In this document: in pieces, positions 45,344 through 56,892 of the stretch | Numbering within the stretch: the stretch's first letter is position 1 | Layout of the letters: each line of letters opens with the position of its first letter | DNA from: Arabidopsis thaliana | Taxonomy: Eukaryota; Streptophyta; Magnoliopsida; Brassicales; Brassicaceae | Length of the DNA: 64,000 nucleotides | Assembly: GCF_000001735.4 (NCBI RefSeq) | Contig: NC_003076.8 | Coordinates: 15,317,835-15,381,834 of the forward strand | Reading direction: 5' to 3' | Notes under the pieces: model-generated | The model's database searches: none | Seen by the model: only the letters and a program-made list of their open reading frames with translations | Told to the model about the DNA's origin: nothing | Position numbers and translations under genes: made by a program

Positions 45344-46981
45344 ATGGATCACTTAAGCAATTTACCAGACGAGCTTCTTTGCCATATTATGTCCTTCCTT
45401 ACCACCAAGGAGGCTGCTTTGATATCGGTTCTCTCCAAAAGGTGGCGCAATTTGATTGCATTTGTCCCTAATCTTGATATTTTTGACTGTGATATTCTGC
45501 ATTGGGAGGTGCGTAAAGAGGAAAGGGACGATATTCGACAGCTCTTCATGGATTTTGTGGATAGAGTTTTGGCATTGCAAGGTAACTCTCCCTTAAAGAA
45601 ATTCTCCCTCTGTTGTGGCGGCGGTTCTTATTCGGATAGAGTGGATTGTTGGATACAGAATGTGATGGTGCGTGGTGTTTCGGAGCTTGATCTATCAATG
45701 ATTTTTGATACCTCTTATCATATGTATCCACAAGTTTTCGAGAACAAGAAACTAGTTAAGCTCCATTATCTGGATTTGATATTCGTTGCTTGGATGGGAG
45801 CATTTTCTTACCAATGCTTAAAACTCTCCTTCTTGAATCAGTTTTGTTATCTGTTGAGAATTTTGAGATTTTTCTTCGTGCTTTGCCTGCGCTTGAGGAA
45901 TTAGTCATGAATCATATATACTGGAAAGAATTGGATGTGAATGTGCATGTATCTGTATCAAGTGCAAGCCTCAAGACCCTAACAATAAAATGCATCGTTT
46001 GTTTACATACTAAGTCATTTGATACACCTAGTCTTGCTTACTTATCTTACTCTGATTATGCCATGGGAGATTATCCCGTAGCTAAAATGGAAAACTTGTT
46101 TGAGGCTCGAATCAGCCTTTTTGTACCTGAAGACGATATCAGCCGAGTAAGAGCGCCAAACAATGATTTGTTAGAGGATGATGAGTACAATCATGCATGT
46201 TCTCCGATATGAAAATGTGGGGAAGCTTATGAATAGCATTCGAAATGTTCGGTATCTCTATTTCTCTCGTGATACTCTTGAGGTTAGTGTTTTTGTTCTT
46301 TTCTCTATTAGCTGGTCTTGGTAAAATAAATGAAAGATAACCAGCACTTCGTCTCAATTTATGGAGCATGGCAGTCATGTTTGTTCAAGTCCTATTTTTA
46401 ACAAATAAGCAAAAGTCTAATTATGGTTTGTCTTGTTATCAGGTGCTTTCTCTATGCTGTGAATCGATGCCAGTGTTCAAAAACCTCAAATCTTTATCTA
46501 TCAAGAGTGTTGAGAGTCGAGGATGGCAAGCAATGCCAGTTCTTCTAAGGAACTGTCCACATTTAGAAACTCTAGTCCTTGAGGTATAGAAATAACTAAT
46601 TTACCAAACATGTACAAAGATAGAGTTCACACATTGAAACCTTAAATGTCTCCTTTATGCCTTCAGGCTCTCTTGCACCATGTAACTGATAAATGCGGGG
46701 ATGCTTGTGCCTGCGTCTCTCGGGAGGAGAAAGGTCGTTCGCTCAAATCTTGTCCAGTAAAAGTGTTAGAGATTAAAGAGTTTCAAGGAACAATGAAAGA
46801 GATGCACATGATAAAACATTTCCTGGACTATCTTCCGTGTTTGAAGGAGATGAAAATCTCCTATATGAAAAAGAATGATCATACTACACAGTTCAGAGTC
46901 ATCCCTCAAGTTATTGCAGAGATGGTGGAACACTACAACAAGTTATCTAATTGCAATGTCCAGCTTGTAGTGAGTGGTTAA
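45344..46981 (+). pseudogene. F-box/LRR/FBD gene, frameshifted copy 1
   Basis: Same three-exon layout as the intact copies: exon 1 45344-46282, exon 2 46443-46583, exon 3 46667-46981. The N-terminus carries the F-box ([28 protein letters not shown]), then LRR-like and FBD-type regions. Against the copy at 48598, exon 1 lost four bases near 45795 (one TTGG of a TTGGTTGG) and gained seven near 46190-46197. The first changes the frame; the second leads to a stop at 46210-46212. A truncated 192-aa product with the F-box could still be made. F-box proteins link substrates to SKP1-CUL1 ubiquitin ligases. The reference may annotate it as a gene (near AT5G38386). Confidence 0.75.
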
Positions 46982-47407
46982 TTTTATAAAAAGTTGACAG
47001 CACATTGATTCAGCCATTTATGATCTCGCTTGTGGTATAATCTTTCACTTCCCTAGCATTTTGCTTTGAGTTCTCTTTACGTTTTAGATTTTGTGGACGA
47101 ATCGTTAAGAGTGAATTATTTTAGAGCAGAACACCGATGTTTAATATTTTTTTCCTTGGACATAGTGCTCAATTGTTTTGTTTTATCGCAAAATCACGGA
47201 TGCAATACATACATGTTTGACACTAAGCGATGTGATATACTTCTAAGAACTCAAAACTCAAGCATTCCCGGTTTACCAAAATTAAACCTGTAAAAGAACC
47301 GGATAAAATTGAACCAGACTCCAATTTTGTTCAACTCTTAAAATTGGATGCCTTTTCGTTGTCGAACTCGAACCTGAAAGCTTGGGTCTCTCTTTTCACT
47401 GAAATCC
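46982..47407. other. F-box 3' UTR and leader-like sequence
   Basis: The 3' end of copy 1, then a CCGGTTTACCAAAATTAAACCTG module (47268-47290) that normally marks the region before an F-box gene, leading straight into the collapsed remnant. Confidence 0.45.
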
Positions 47408-47556
47408 TAATGATCCTGCAAAGCTCAGTGTCACTGATGTTTCTGAAGTTATCACGGGGGTCGGGGGACATGATGGAACACTACGAAAAGTCATCGACTT
47501 GCCATGTCCAGCTCCTAGTGGATGCTTACTTGTATAAGAAGTGGACTGCACAATGA
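47408..47556 (+). pseudogene. collapsed F-box gene: leader joined to the last-exon end
   Basis: Matches the end of exon 3 of the intact gene (50090-50219: GATCCTGCA, GAAGTTATCACGGGGG, ATGATGGAAC, TGTCCAGCTCCTAGT, TATAAGAAGTGGACT). It is preceded directly by promoter/leader sequence, so the F-box and LRR parts are deleted. Confidence 0.65.
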
Positions 47557-48597
47557 AGTCTCTAAAGAGCAAAAGTCGCTCTCCTTGAAACTTGACTCAG
47601 TTTGGTTTTCTAGTGGTGAGTTTCAGATGCTATTTTTTGGTTTCCCTGCCCTTCCGGAATTAGACATAGCAGAGGTATACTTCCGTCTAAAATGAAGAAA
47701 GCATTTCTCTGGACCTTTTCTTGTGTTTGTAGGAGAGCAGGGATATACATATATATACCAAAGAGAATGATTTTATAGACTTCAAAGTCTCTGGAATGTT
47801 TAAACTCGTCGCAACAAGTTTCATAGTTTTGATATTTAAAAAGTGTATGGATTAGTGCACACTGATGAGTCTCTCATAGTCTATTCTTTGGTTAACTTTG
47901 CTTTCGTTCTCTGAGTTTCTTTTTTACTTTAAGCAATACTTCTACATTTGGGCCTAAATCTGTTTAAGCAATGTAGCCCAAAGATCAACCCGTTCCGGTT
48001 TATCGAAACTACACCGGCGATTTTAAAGAACAAAACCCTCAATTTCCATATATTTATTTAATTGGTTTTTACCTCTCTTTTTTGGCAAGTTTCTATTACT
48101 TTTGGTAATCAAAATGTAAATCCAAAACTATCTTCATTTATATAATAGTAACATTTTATCAAAAAAAAAAAAAAAACTCACGTCTTCCTCTTAAAAATTG
48201 GATGCTTCTCTGATGCCTTTGCATGTCTATGTCGAACCTGAAAGCTTGGGTATTTGCTTCATATCTCCTCCTTTTTAAAGAACCGGATGAAATAAAACCC
48301 TAAATTAAGAAAATCCCAACTCTCTTTTTCACTAAAATCCCTACAAAATAGGTCTTGGATAAAACTTTTGTAGCAAGGTAGGTTTCGAGGTTTACTCATT
48401 AATTATGTTTTGGGGGTTCTTAGTCCATAAGATTTGTATTTGTGTTGTTAGCTCTAACTTTCCCTCTATGAAAGTTCATGTTCGAATCCATAAGATTCCT
48501 ACTTTACCAGTTTAACGTGTTTCTTTGCACTTGCTTGGATTTTACATGAATAACCTTTCTTGTTTGGTAAGATTCCTCTTCGTTTCGTGCAGAGAAA
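47557..48597. other. intergenic and leader region of F-box copy 2
   Basis: Contains sequence duplicated at 31100-31845, the CCGGTTTATCGAAACTACACCGG module (47995-48017), a telo-box-like AAACCCTA (48295-48302) and a likely leader intron ending in TTCGTGCAG at 48592. No other gene. Confidence 0.5.
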
Positions 48598-50219
48598 ATG
48601 GATCTATTAAGCAATCTACCATACGAGCTTCTTTGCCATATATTGTCCTTCCTTACAACAAAAGAGGCTGCTTTGACATCGGTTCTGTCAAAGAGGTGGC
48701 GCAATCTAATTGCATTTGTCCCTAATGTTGATATTGTGGACCATGATATTCGAGAGCTTTTCATGGATTTTGTTGATAGAGTATTGGCATTGCAGGGTAA
48801 CTCTCCCATTAACAAATTTTCCCTCGATTGTTCCGGTGTTGATTCGGATAGAGTGGATTGTTGGATACAGAATGTGATGGTGCGTGGTGTTTCCGAGCTT
48901 AATTTATCAATCTTTGTGGATTCGGTTTTCGAAGATGACTATAATCTCTTTCCAAAAGTGTTTGAGAACAAAAAACTAGTTAAGCTCGGATTAAGTTATA
49001 TTTCTTGGTTGGATGGGAGCATTTTCTTACCAATGCTTAAAACACTCGTTCTTGAATCAGTTTTGTTATCTGTTGAGAAGTTTGAGATTCTTCTTCATGC
49101 TTTGCCTGCGCTTGAGGAATTAGTCATGAATAATATATACTGGAAAGAGCGGGATGTTGTCGATTTGATTGTTTCAAGTGAAAGCCTCAAGACCCTAACA
49201 ATAAACTTCATCGTTTGTACACATACTTTGTCATTTGATACACCTATTCTTGCTTACCTATCTTACTCTGGTTATGTCGTGGACGATTATGCCGAAGCTA
49301 AAATGGAAAACTTGTTTGAGGCTCGAATCAGCCTTCTTGTAGTTGAAGGCGATATCAGCCGAGTAAGAGCGCTAATAAACAATGATTTGTTAGAGGATGA
49401 TGAGTACGATGTTCTCCAATTTGAAAATGTGTGGAAGCTAATGAATGGTATTCGAAATATTCGGTGTCTCTATTTGTCTCCTAATACTCTTGAGGTTAGT
49501 TTTTTTTGTTCTTTTCTCTATTTAGCTGGTCTTGGTAAAATAAATGAAAGATAACCAGTACTTCGTCTCAATTTACGGAGCATGGCAGTCATGTTTCTTC
49601 GGTCCCATTTTTAACAAATATAATAAGCAAAGGTCTAATTATGGTTTCTCTTGTTATGAGGTGCTTTCTCTATGCTGTGAATCGATGCCAGTGTTCAAAA
49701 ACCTCAAATCTTTGTCTATCAAGAGTGCCGAGAATCGAGGATGGCAAGCAATGCCAGTTCTTCTAAGGAACTGTCCGCATTTAGAAACTCTAGTCCTTGA
49801 GGTACGTATAACACAATTCATTAATTTGCCAAACATGTACAAAATATCATACTTTGAATTTCTCATTGTCACTTTTATGCTTTCAGGGTCTATTGCACCA
49901 TGTAACAGATAAATGTGGGGATGCTTGTGACTGTGTTTCCCGAGAAGACAAAGGTCGTTCACTCACATCGTGTCCAGTAAAAGTGTTGGAGATTAAAGGG
50001 TTCCAAGGAACAACCAAAGAGATGAACATGATAAAACATTTCTTGGAATATTTTCCGTGTTTGAAAGAGCTAAAAATGTATATGGAAGAGAATGATCCTG
50101 CACAGCTCAGAGTCCCTGAAGTTATCACGGGGGAGATGATGGAACGCTACAAAAAGTCATCAAGTTGCAATGTCCAGCTCCTAGTAGGTGGTAAGTTGTA
50201 TAAGAAGTGGACTCCATGA
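48598..50219 (+). CDS. F-box/LRR/FBD protein, intact copy
   Basis: Exons 48598-49494, 49661-49801 and 49887-50219, all phase 0, give 456 aa. Residues about 1-45 form the F-box ([30 protein letters not shown], with LPYEL where siblings have LPDEL). Leu-rich repeats follow through exon 1 ([30 protein letters not shown]). Exons 2 and 3 are the FBD-like C-terminus ([40 protein letters not shown]). Predicted role: substrate adaptor of an SCF ubiquitin ligase; target unknown. The exon 2 acceptor is GAG (49658-49660) instead of the CAG of its siblings. One of two copies in the cluster without frame lesions. Probably AT5G38390. Confidence 0.88.
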
Positions 50220-50308
50220 TGAAGCCTCTAAAGAAGAAAAGTTTTGGAATTTGATTTTGGTTTAAATTGGCTTGAAAAACTGTTTCAAACCAAGACAATC
50301 GGAAAGCC

Positions 50309-51034
50309 GTGGGTAAAGGGGATTCTCCCATTAAGAAATGGGTAAAGGGGATAGGGATAGGGATTCTTGCTTTTGTCCCTAATCTTGATATCGATGACAA
50401 TACTTTTCTGCATCCGGAAATGGGTAAAGGGGATAGGGAAGATATTCGAGAGCTCTTCATGGATTTTGTTGATAGAGTATTGGCATTGCAGGGTGATTCT
50501 CCCATTAAGAAAGTCTCCATCAACTGTGTCGGTGTTGATTCAGTTAGAGTGGATGCTTGGATACGTAATGTGATGTTACGTGGTGTTTCAGAGCTTGTTC
50601 TTTTAATCGTTTTGGATGTCCAGTCGATTGGTAAGAAGTTTTGGGTGCCTCCAAAATGTTTCGAGAGCAAGAAACTAGTTAAGCTAGAGATAGGTTATGG
50701 AGTTGATATTGGTTGGTTAGATGGAAGCTTTTTCTTACTGATGCTTAAAACTCTTGTTCTTAGGTTAGTTCAGTTATCTGCTGATAAGTTTAAGATTCTT
50801 CTTCATGATTTGCCTGCGCTTGAGGAATTAGCCATGGGTTATGTAACCTGGAGTGAAGATGATGCTGTTGTGTCAGATGCAAGTCTAAAAGAGACTAACA
50901 ATAACTTCCAACCATTATGTCTGCTATTCTTATTATTATTTAGACACTTTTTCGGTTGATACGCCGAGTCTCACTTACTTCTCTTACTCTGACTTGTTGC
51001 TAAAGACTACCCTGTAATTAAGATGGAAAACTAA
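50309..51034 (+). pseudogene. F-box/LRR gene lacking its F-box and C-terminus, rearranged copy 3
   Basis: Homology starts inside the segment [10 protein letters not shown]; there is no F-box. The 5' end holds scrambled repeats of GGGTAAAGGGGAT around a displaced GATTCTCCCATTAAGAAA that belongs about 150 bases further on. The middle is open ([28 protein letters not shown]). It goes out of frame near 50890-50960, and homology ends at about 51034, before exons 2 and 3. A 216-aa ORF (50309-50959) remains. A transcript could still exist. Confidence 0.7.
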
Positions 51035-51850
51035 TACACTTCTCTTACTTCACTTACTTCGGAATTTGATTTTTGTGTAATTGGTGTATATATATATCTA
51101 TAAACCAATAAACCCCTCCTAAATATTCTGAAATTCTTAGTTATATTAATCAAAATAATACCTTTTTTTGCAAAATTTAACCAATTTTTTAAGTTTTTTA
51201 TTTTATTTTCCAAAACCGATCCAAATCCAACACTTATCAATAGTCTTAAAGCTGTCCCGGATTATACATGTTTGACCTCGTCACGGGGCTAATGTTGTGA
51301 TGTCCAATTCATGATCTGCGATTCTTTGCGCGATCAAATCTTTAACGTGAAAAAGCTTGCTCTATGTTTTTACCAAAGTCCTGCCCTTCAACGTGAAAAA
51401 GTTTGCTTTCTTCTGCAGCCTAACTCAAGCTGTCCCGGTTTACCGAAATTAAACCAGTGATTTTTAAGAACCGGATTAAATAAAACCCTAATTTTGTTTT
51501 CTTAAAATTTGGATGTTTCGGCTTCTCCGATGCCTTTTTCTTCATAAAATCAAAGAAACCAGCGATAAAGCAACTCCCAAATCTCTCTTTTCTTGAAATC
51601 TCCAATATTTGTTTCTTGGTAAGTATCGAAGTTTACTCAATTCGCTTTTTAAGGTTTCGTAGTTCACAAGCTTCCTTTCGGATGTATTCCTAGTTGCGTT
51701 GTTAACTTAGCGTTTCTCTCTTTTAGGGTTTACCAGTTATAATTAATTGCTTCCTTCTACATGCTCGAATTTTTACATGAATCTAAAGACCAAACCTTTC
51801 TCTGTTTGTAGTTGAACTGTTTGGTAATATACGAAGCTTTTCTAGAGAAA
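51035..51850. other. spacer and promoter/leader of F-box copy 4
   Basis: AT-rich, then the module CCGGTTTACCGAAATTAAACCAG (51435-51457), telo-box AAACCCTA (51483-51490) and leader sequence. No gene. Confidence 0.45.
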
Positions 51851-53440
51851 ATGGATCTCTTAAGCAATCTACCAGACGAGCTTCTTTGTCATATATTGTC
51901 CTTCTTTACCACAAAGGAGGCTGCTTTGACTTCTGTTCTCTCAAAGAGGTGGCGACATCTGTTTGCACTTGTCCCTAATCTTGACATTGATGACTCTATG
52001 TTTCTATACCCTGAAGAGGGTAAGCGTGATAGGAACGAAATTCAACAGAGCTTCGTTGAATTTGTCGATAGATTATTGTTATTGCAGGGTAAATCTCCCA
52101 CTAGAAAAGTCTCCCTCAAGTGTATAAGTATGTCTGATCCAGACCGCCTAGATGATTGGATAAGTAATGTGTTGGCTCGTGGTGTTTCCGAACTTGATCT
52201 GTCAATCGATTTGTGTATGGATGAATACATTCTCTTGTCTTCAAAACGTTTCGAGAGCAAGAATCTAGTTAGGTTGAAATTACACCGTATTTGTATTGGC
52301 CAACCGGAAAACCCTATTGGTTGGTTGGCTGGGGGAATATTATTACCAATGCTTAAAACTGTCCTACTTGAGTCAGTTGGGTTTTATGTTGATGAGGTTT
52401 TTCTTAGAGCTTTGCCTGTTCTTGAGGAATTAGTCATGGTTGATGTATTCTGTTCTGGAGCGTTAAGGATGTCATCGTGTCAAATGCAAGCCTCAAGACC
52501 CTAACAATGAGTTCCAACCATTATACGGGAACTATGTCATTCGATACACCTAGTCTAGTTTACTTTTGTTACTCTGACTATGTTGCTAAAGACTACCCCT
52601 TAGTTAACATGGAAAACTTACTTGAGGCTAGAATCAAACTTTTGTTAACTGACGATCAAGTCGAAAGAGCAAGAGAGCCAAATAACGATGGCGTGGAGGC
52701 TGATGAGGACGATGTTGTTCTACAATTTGCAAATGTGGGGAAGCTCATGAATGGCATACGAAATGTTCAGTATCTAGTGTTTTCTGCTAATACTCTCGAG
52801 GTCAGTTTTCTCTTCTTCTTTTCTTGAAACATCTATGGCAAAATGTCTAATTGACGTGTGTCTTGTGTTCAGGTGCTTTCTCTATGCTTTGAATCAATGC
52901 CAGTGTTCAACAACCTAAAATCGTTAACTATTGAGGGTAAAAAGAGGCGAGGATGGCAAGCACTGCCAGTTCTTCTAAGCAACTGTCCATATTTAGAAAC
53001 TCTAGTCCTTGAGGTATAAAAAAATAACTAATTTGCCAAAACATGAACCAAGATAGCTTTCATATATACTTTGAATTGAATCTCTTATTGTGTCCTTTAT
53101 GGTATCACTCTTTCAGGGTCTCTTGCACTATGTCACAGATAAATGCGGGGATGCTTGTGGCTGCATTTCTCGAGAGGATAAGGGTCGTTCACTCACATCT
53201 TGCCCAGTAAAAGTTATAGAGATTAAAGGGTTTCAAGGAAAAAAGAAAGAGATGCACATGATAAAGCATTTCTTGGTTTATTTTCCGTGTTTGAAAGAGA
53301 TAAAAATCTATATTGAAGAGAATGCACTTGAAGTGTCTAAAGTTATCGCAAAGAGGATAAATCGCTACAACAAGGTATCGAATTGCAACGTGCAGCTCCT
53401 GGTAAGTGGTTGCTTGTATAAGGAGTGGAGTGCACAATGA
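51851..53440 (+). pseudogene. F-box/LRR/FBD gene, copy 4, one base missing
   Basis: Exon 1 51851-52800, exon 2 52873-53013, exon 3 53117-53440. The F-box ([28 protein letters not shown]), LRR and FBD regions are all present. Exon 1 is open to 52504 in one frame and from 52477 in the next; alignment with the copy at 55260 shows a single-base loss near 52450-52456 (TTCTGTTC against TTCTGGTTC). Apart from that base the gene is complete, so inactivation is recent, or an alternative splice or a sequence error is possible. The truncated product would be about 217 aa with the F-box intact. Confidence 0.78.
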
Positions 53441-54122
53441 AGTCTTGGAAGAACGAAAGTTGTTTTGGTTTGATTTCATTTAATTGGCTTGAAAACATTT
53501 TTTACCCTAAACCAAACCAATCGCAAAACTGTTGTTCTTTCTTCTCTTGCATTCTTGTTGAACTCATACAAAGCACCAGTGCACCACTATCACGCAAAGG
53601 TTAGCTCTCACATCTCTCACTCTCATATGCTCTGTTTCTCTTTCTCTGTTTTAACAGAAGCATATAGTTACTCTCTCTAATCTCTGCCTCTTTTGTCTAA
53701 CATTTTAACAAATACATAAACGTTTTCAAAGAGAAGAGAAACATTGAATGTCTACATGTTGGTAAAACTTGGATACACTCTTACAAGACACACTCACACA
53801 TACTTATACTACTTGTACTTGGCACACTTACACATACAAACATGCCTTAATCACATAATTAACTCTAGACTCTACTACCTTGAAACTCTAACCACAACAC
53901 TTGCACACTGCTTTACTTTAATTAAACTTCAACCTCAAGCTAACCCAAAAAACACACTTTACTCTTGTTTGGGCCTTAACGAAAGCTGCAGCCACACAAG
54001 CCCAACATATCTTTATGTTGACTTAGCTTCTTCTCCTTTGGCTCGATTTCGTCTTCTTTCTTCATCGTCTTTCTCTTTTACAGGTTTAATCAAAGGCTCA
54101 AATCTTCTTTCGTGCAGAGAAG
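53441..54122. other. spacer and leader of F-box copy 5
   Basis: No gene. Includes CA-rich runs (ACACACTCACACATAC) at 53785-53850 and an AG acceptor (TTCGTGCAG) just before the ATG. Confidence 0.4.
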
Positions 54123-54710
54123 ATGGATCATGTTAGCAGTCTACCAGACGGTGTTCTTTGTCATATATTGTCCTTCCTCACCACAAAGGAAGCTACGTTG
54201 ACTTCCATTCTCTCCAAGAGATGGCGCAATCTGTTTGCGTTTGTCCCTAATCTCGATATTGATGACTCTATCTTTCTCCATAATGAAGATTTTAAGGAGG
54301 ATAGGTACGACATTTATCACTTATCAGAGCTTCATCGATTTTGTTGATAGAGTATTGGCAATGCAGGGTGATTCTCCCATTAAGAAACTCTCCCTCAAGT
54401 TTAGAACTGGCTTTGACTCACACCGAGCAGATGGTTGGATAAGTAACACGTTGGTTCGTGGTGTTTCCGAACTTGATGTGCTAATCAGTTTGCATGGAAC
54501 AGATTACCATTTTCTGTCTCCAAAATGTTTCAAGACCAAGAATCTGGTTACTCTGAAATTAAACAGTCTTGCTATTGACTGGGACATATTCTTACCAATG
54601 CTTAAAACTCTCCTTCTTCACTCTGTTACGTTATGTGTTGATAAGATGTTTTCTTAGTGCTTTGCCTGCGCTTGAGGAATTAGTCTTGTTTGTTGTGCCC
54701 TGGGGAGGTA
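54123..54710 (+). pseudogene. F-box gene, copy 5, frameshifted and truncated
   Basis: The F-box ([28 protein letters not shown]) is intact for 74 codons. A seven-base tandem duplication (TTATCAC-TTATCAG at about 54315-54328) then shifts the frame. Coding resemblance continues in the next frame to 54657, where another one-base gain brings a TAG. After about 54710 the sequence changes to leader sequence of the next gene (GATGTTTCAGCTTCTCCGATG), so the rest of exon 1 and exons 2-3 are gone. Confidence 0.75.
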
Positions 54711-55259
54711 AGTCTAACGATTTCCTCTTAAAACATTCGATGTTTCAGCTTCTCCGATGTCTTTGCCTGTCTTCTCCAACCTGAAACCTTTGTATCCTTT
54801 CTTCGAATCTTCGCTAGTAGCTCCCTAGGAACAAGGTAGGTGTCGAACTTTACTAAATTCTCCTTTATTTGAGATTTCTTAGTTCAGAAGTTTCCTTTTG
54901 GCTATTTACGTTGTTAACTAATTAGGGTTTCTCTCTGTTTTACCAACTCATCTTCGCGTCAATTTAATAATCAAAACTTTCTCTAAAAGGATTTCAGAGT
55001 CTAAAGAGATTCGTGTTATTCATCACAATGAGCAACATACAACATATATAGAGTAGATGTACAACCGAAAGCGTAAATCTAGGGAAATCTATCTAGTTCA
55101 GAAGATCTAGTTACACAGAATATATGAATCTGTTAGAGTATATTCGTAGATGATTATGCCAAGAATAACTGAAGATAACCGAGCCAAAACAAACCCCTAA
55201 TATTCTCTGTTTGTATCGCTGATTTCTCACAAGAGCTTGTCTTCTTTCGTGTAGAGAAG
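54711..55259. other. leader/promoter region of F-box copy 6
   Basis: Starts with F-box-type leader fused to the end of copy 5, then AT-rich sequence. No gene. TTTCGTGTAG precedes the ATG as in the siblings. Confidence 0.4.
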
Positions 55260-56892
55260 ATGGATCTCTTAAGAAATATACCAGACGAGCTTATTTGCCA
55301 TATATTGTCCTTCCTTACAACAAAGGAGGCTGCTTTGACATCGGTTCTCTCCAAGAGGTGGCGCAATCTGCTTGCTTTTGTCTCTAATCTTCACATTGAT
55401 GACTCTATCTTTCTGCATCCCGAAGAGGGTAAGCGTGACAGGAACGAAATTCGACAGAGCTTCCTAGATTTTGTGGGTAGAATATTGGCATTGCAAGGTA
55501 ATTGTCCGGTTAAGAAAGTCTCCATCAAGTTTCTATTTAAGCTTGATTCAGACCGAGTTGATGGTTGGATAAGTAATGTGTTGGCACGTGGTGTTTCCGA
55601 ACTTGATCTGTCAATCGATTTGTGTATGGATGAATACTTTCTGTTGTCTTCAAAACGTTTCGAGAGCAAGAATCTAGTTAGGTTGAAATTACACAGACTT
55701 TGTATTGGCCAACGGGAAAAAACTGTTGGTTGGTTGGCTGGGGAGATTTTCTTACCAATGCTTAAAACTCTCGAACTTGATTATGTTGGGTTTTATGGTG
55801 ATTTGTTGTTTCTTAGAGCTTTACCTGCGCTAGAGGAATTAGTCATTGTTGATGCATTCTGGTTCACGACCTTTACGGATGTCACCGTGTCAAATCCAAG
55901 CCTCAAGACCCTAACAATGAGTTCCAATATTTATTCAGGCAGTATTTCATTTGATACACCTAGTCTTGTTTACTTTAGTCACTTTAAGTATGTTGCTAAA
56001 GACTACCCCTTAGTTAACATGGAAAACTTACTTGAGGCTAGGATCAACCTTGGGGTAACTGAGGGTCAAATCAGACGAGCAAGAGAGCCAAATAACAATG
56101 ACGAGGTTGTTCTCCGGTTTCCAAATGTGGGGAAGCTCATGAATGGCATACGAAATGTTCAGTGTCTAGACTTGTCTGCCAATACTCTTGAGGTCAGTTT
56201 TTCTTTTTTCTTTTCTCTCGAGGTGATAAAATAGAGAAATCCACGACGGTTATGTTTATTTAGTCCCATTTTAACGAACTAGCGAGAGTCTTGTTTAGAG
56301 ACATGTAATGGCAAAATATCTAATTGTGGGTTGTCTTATTATCAGATGCTTTCTCTAAGCTGTGAATCAATGCCAGTGTTCAAAAACCTCAAATCTTTAT
56401 CTATCAAGAGTGCCGAGAATCGAGGATGGCAAGCAATGCCAGTTCTTCTGAGGAACTGTCCACATCTAGAAACTCTAGTCCTTGAGGTATAGAAATAACT
56501 CATTTATCAAACATGTACAAAGATATAGTTCATACTTTGATTTGAATCTCTTATTCATGTCTTCTTTATGCTCTCAGGGTCTCTTGCACTTTGTCACAGA
56601 TAAATGCGGGGATGCTTGTGACTGCGTTTCTCGAGAGGAAAAAGGTCGTTCGCTCACATCTTGTCCAGTAAAAACGTTAGAGATTAAAGAGTTTCATGGA
56701 ACAATGGAAGAGATGTACATGATAACGCATTTCTTGGACTATTTTCCGTGTTTGAAGGAGCTAAAGATCTATATTGAAGGGAATGATCATGCACAGCGCG
56801 AAGTGTCTGAAGTTATCGCGGAGAAGATAAAACTCTACAACAAATCATCGAGTAGCAATGTCCAGCTTATGGTTAGTGGTTACCATGAATAA
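55260..56892 (+). CDS. F-box/LRR/FBD protein, intact copy
   Basis: Exons 55260-56192, 56346-56486 and 56578-56892, all phase 0, give 462 aa. F-box at residues about 5-45 ([28 protein letters not shown]). LRR-like segments in exon 1 include [13 protein letters not shown] and [13 protein letters not shown]. Exon 2 ends with [13 protein letters not shown]; exon 3 is the FBD-type end ([20 protein letters not shown]). Predicted SCF ubiquitin-ligase adaptor; target unknown. Exon 2 starts ATGCTTTCT where siblings have GTGCTTTCT (Met for Val), without effect on splicing phase. Closest relative by eye is copy 4 at 51851, with which it shares [10 protein letters not shown]. Confidence 0.88.
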
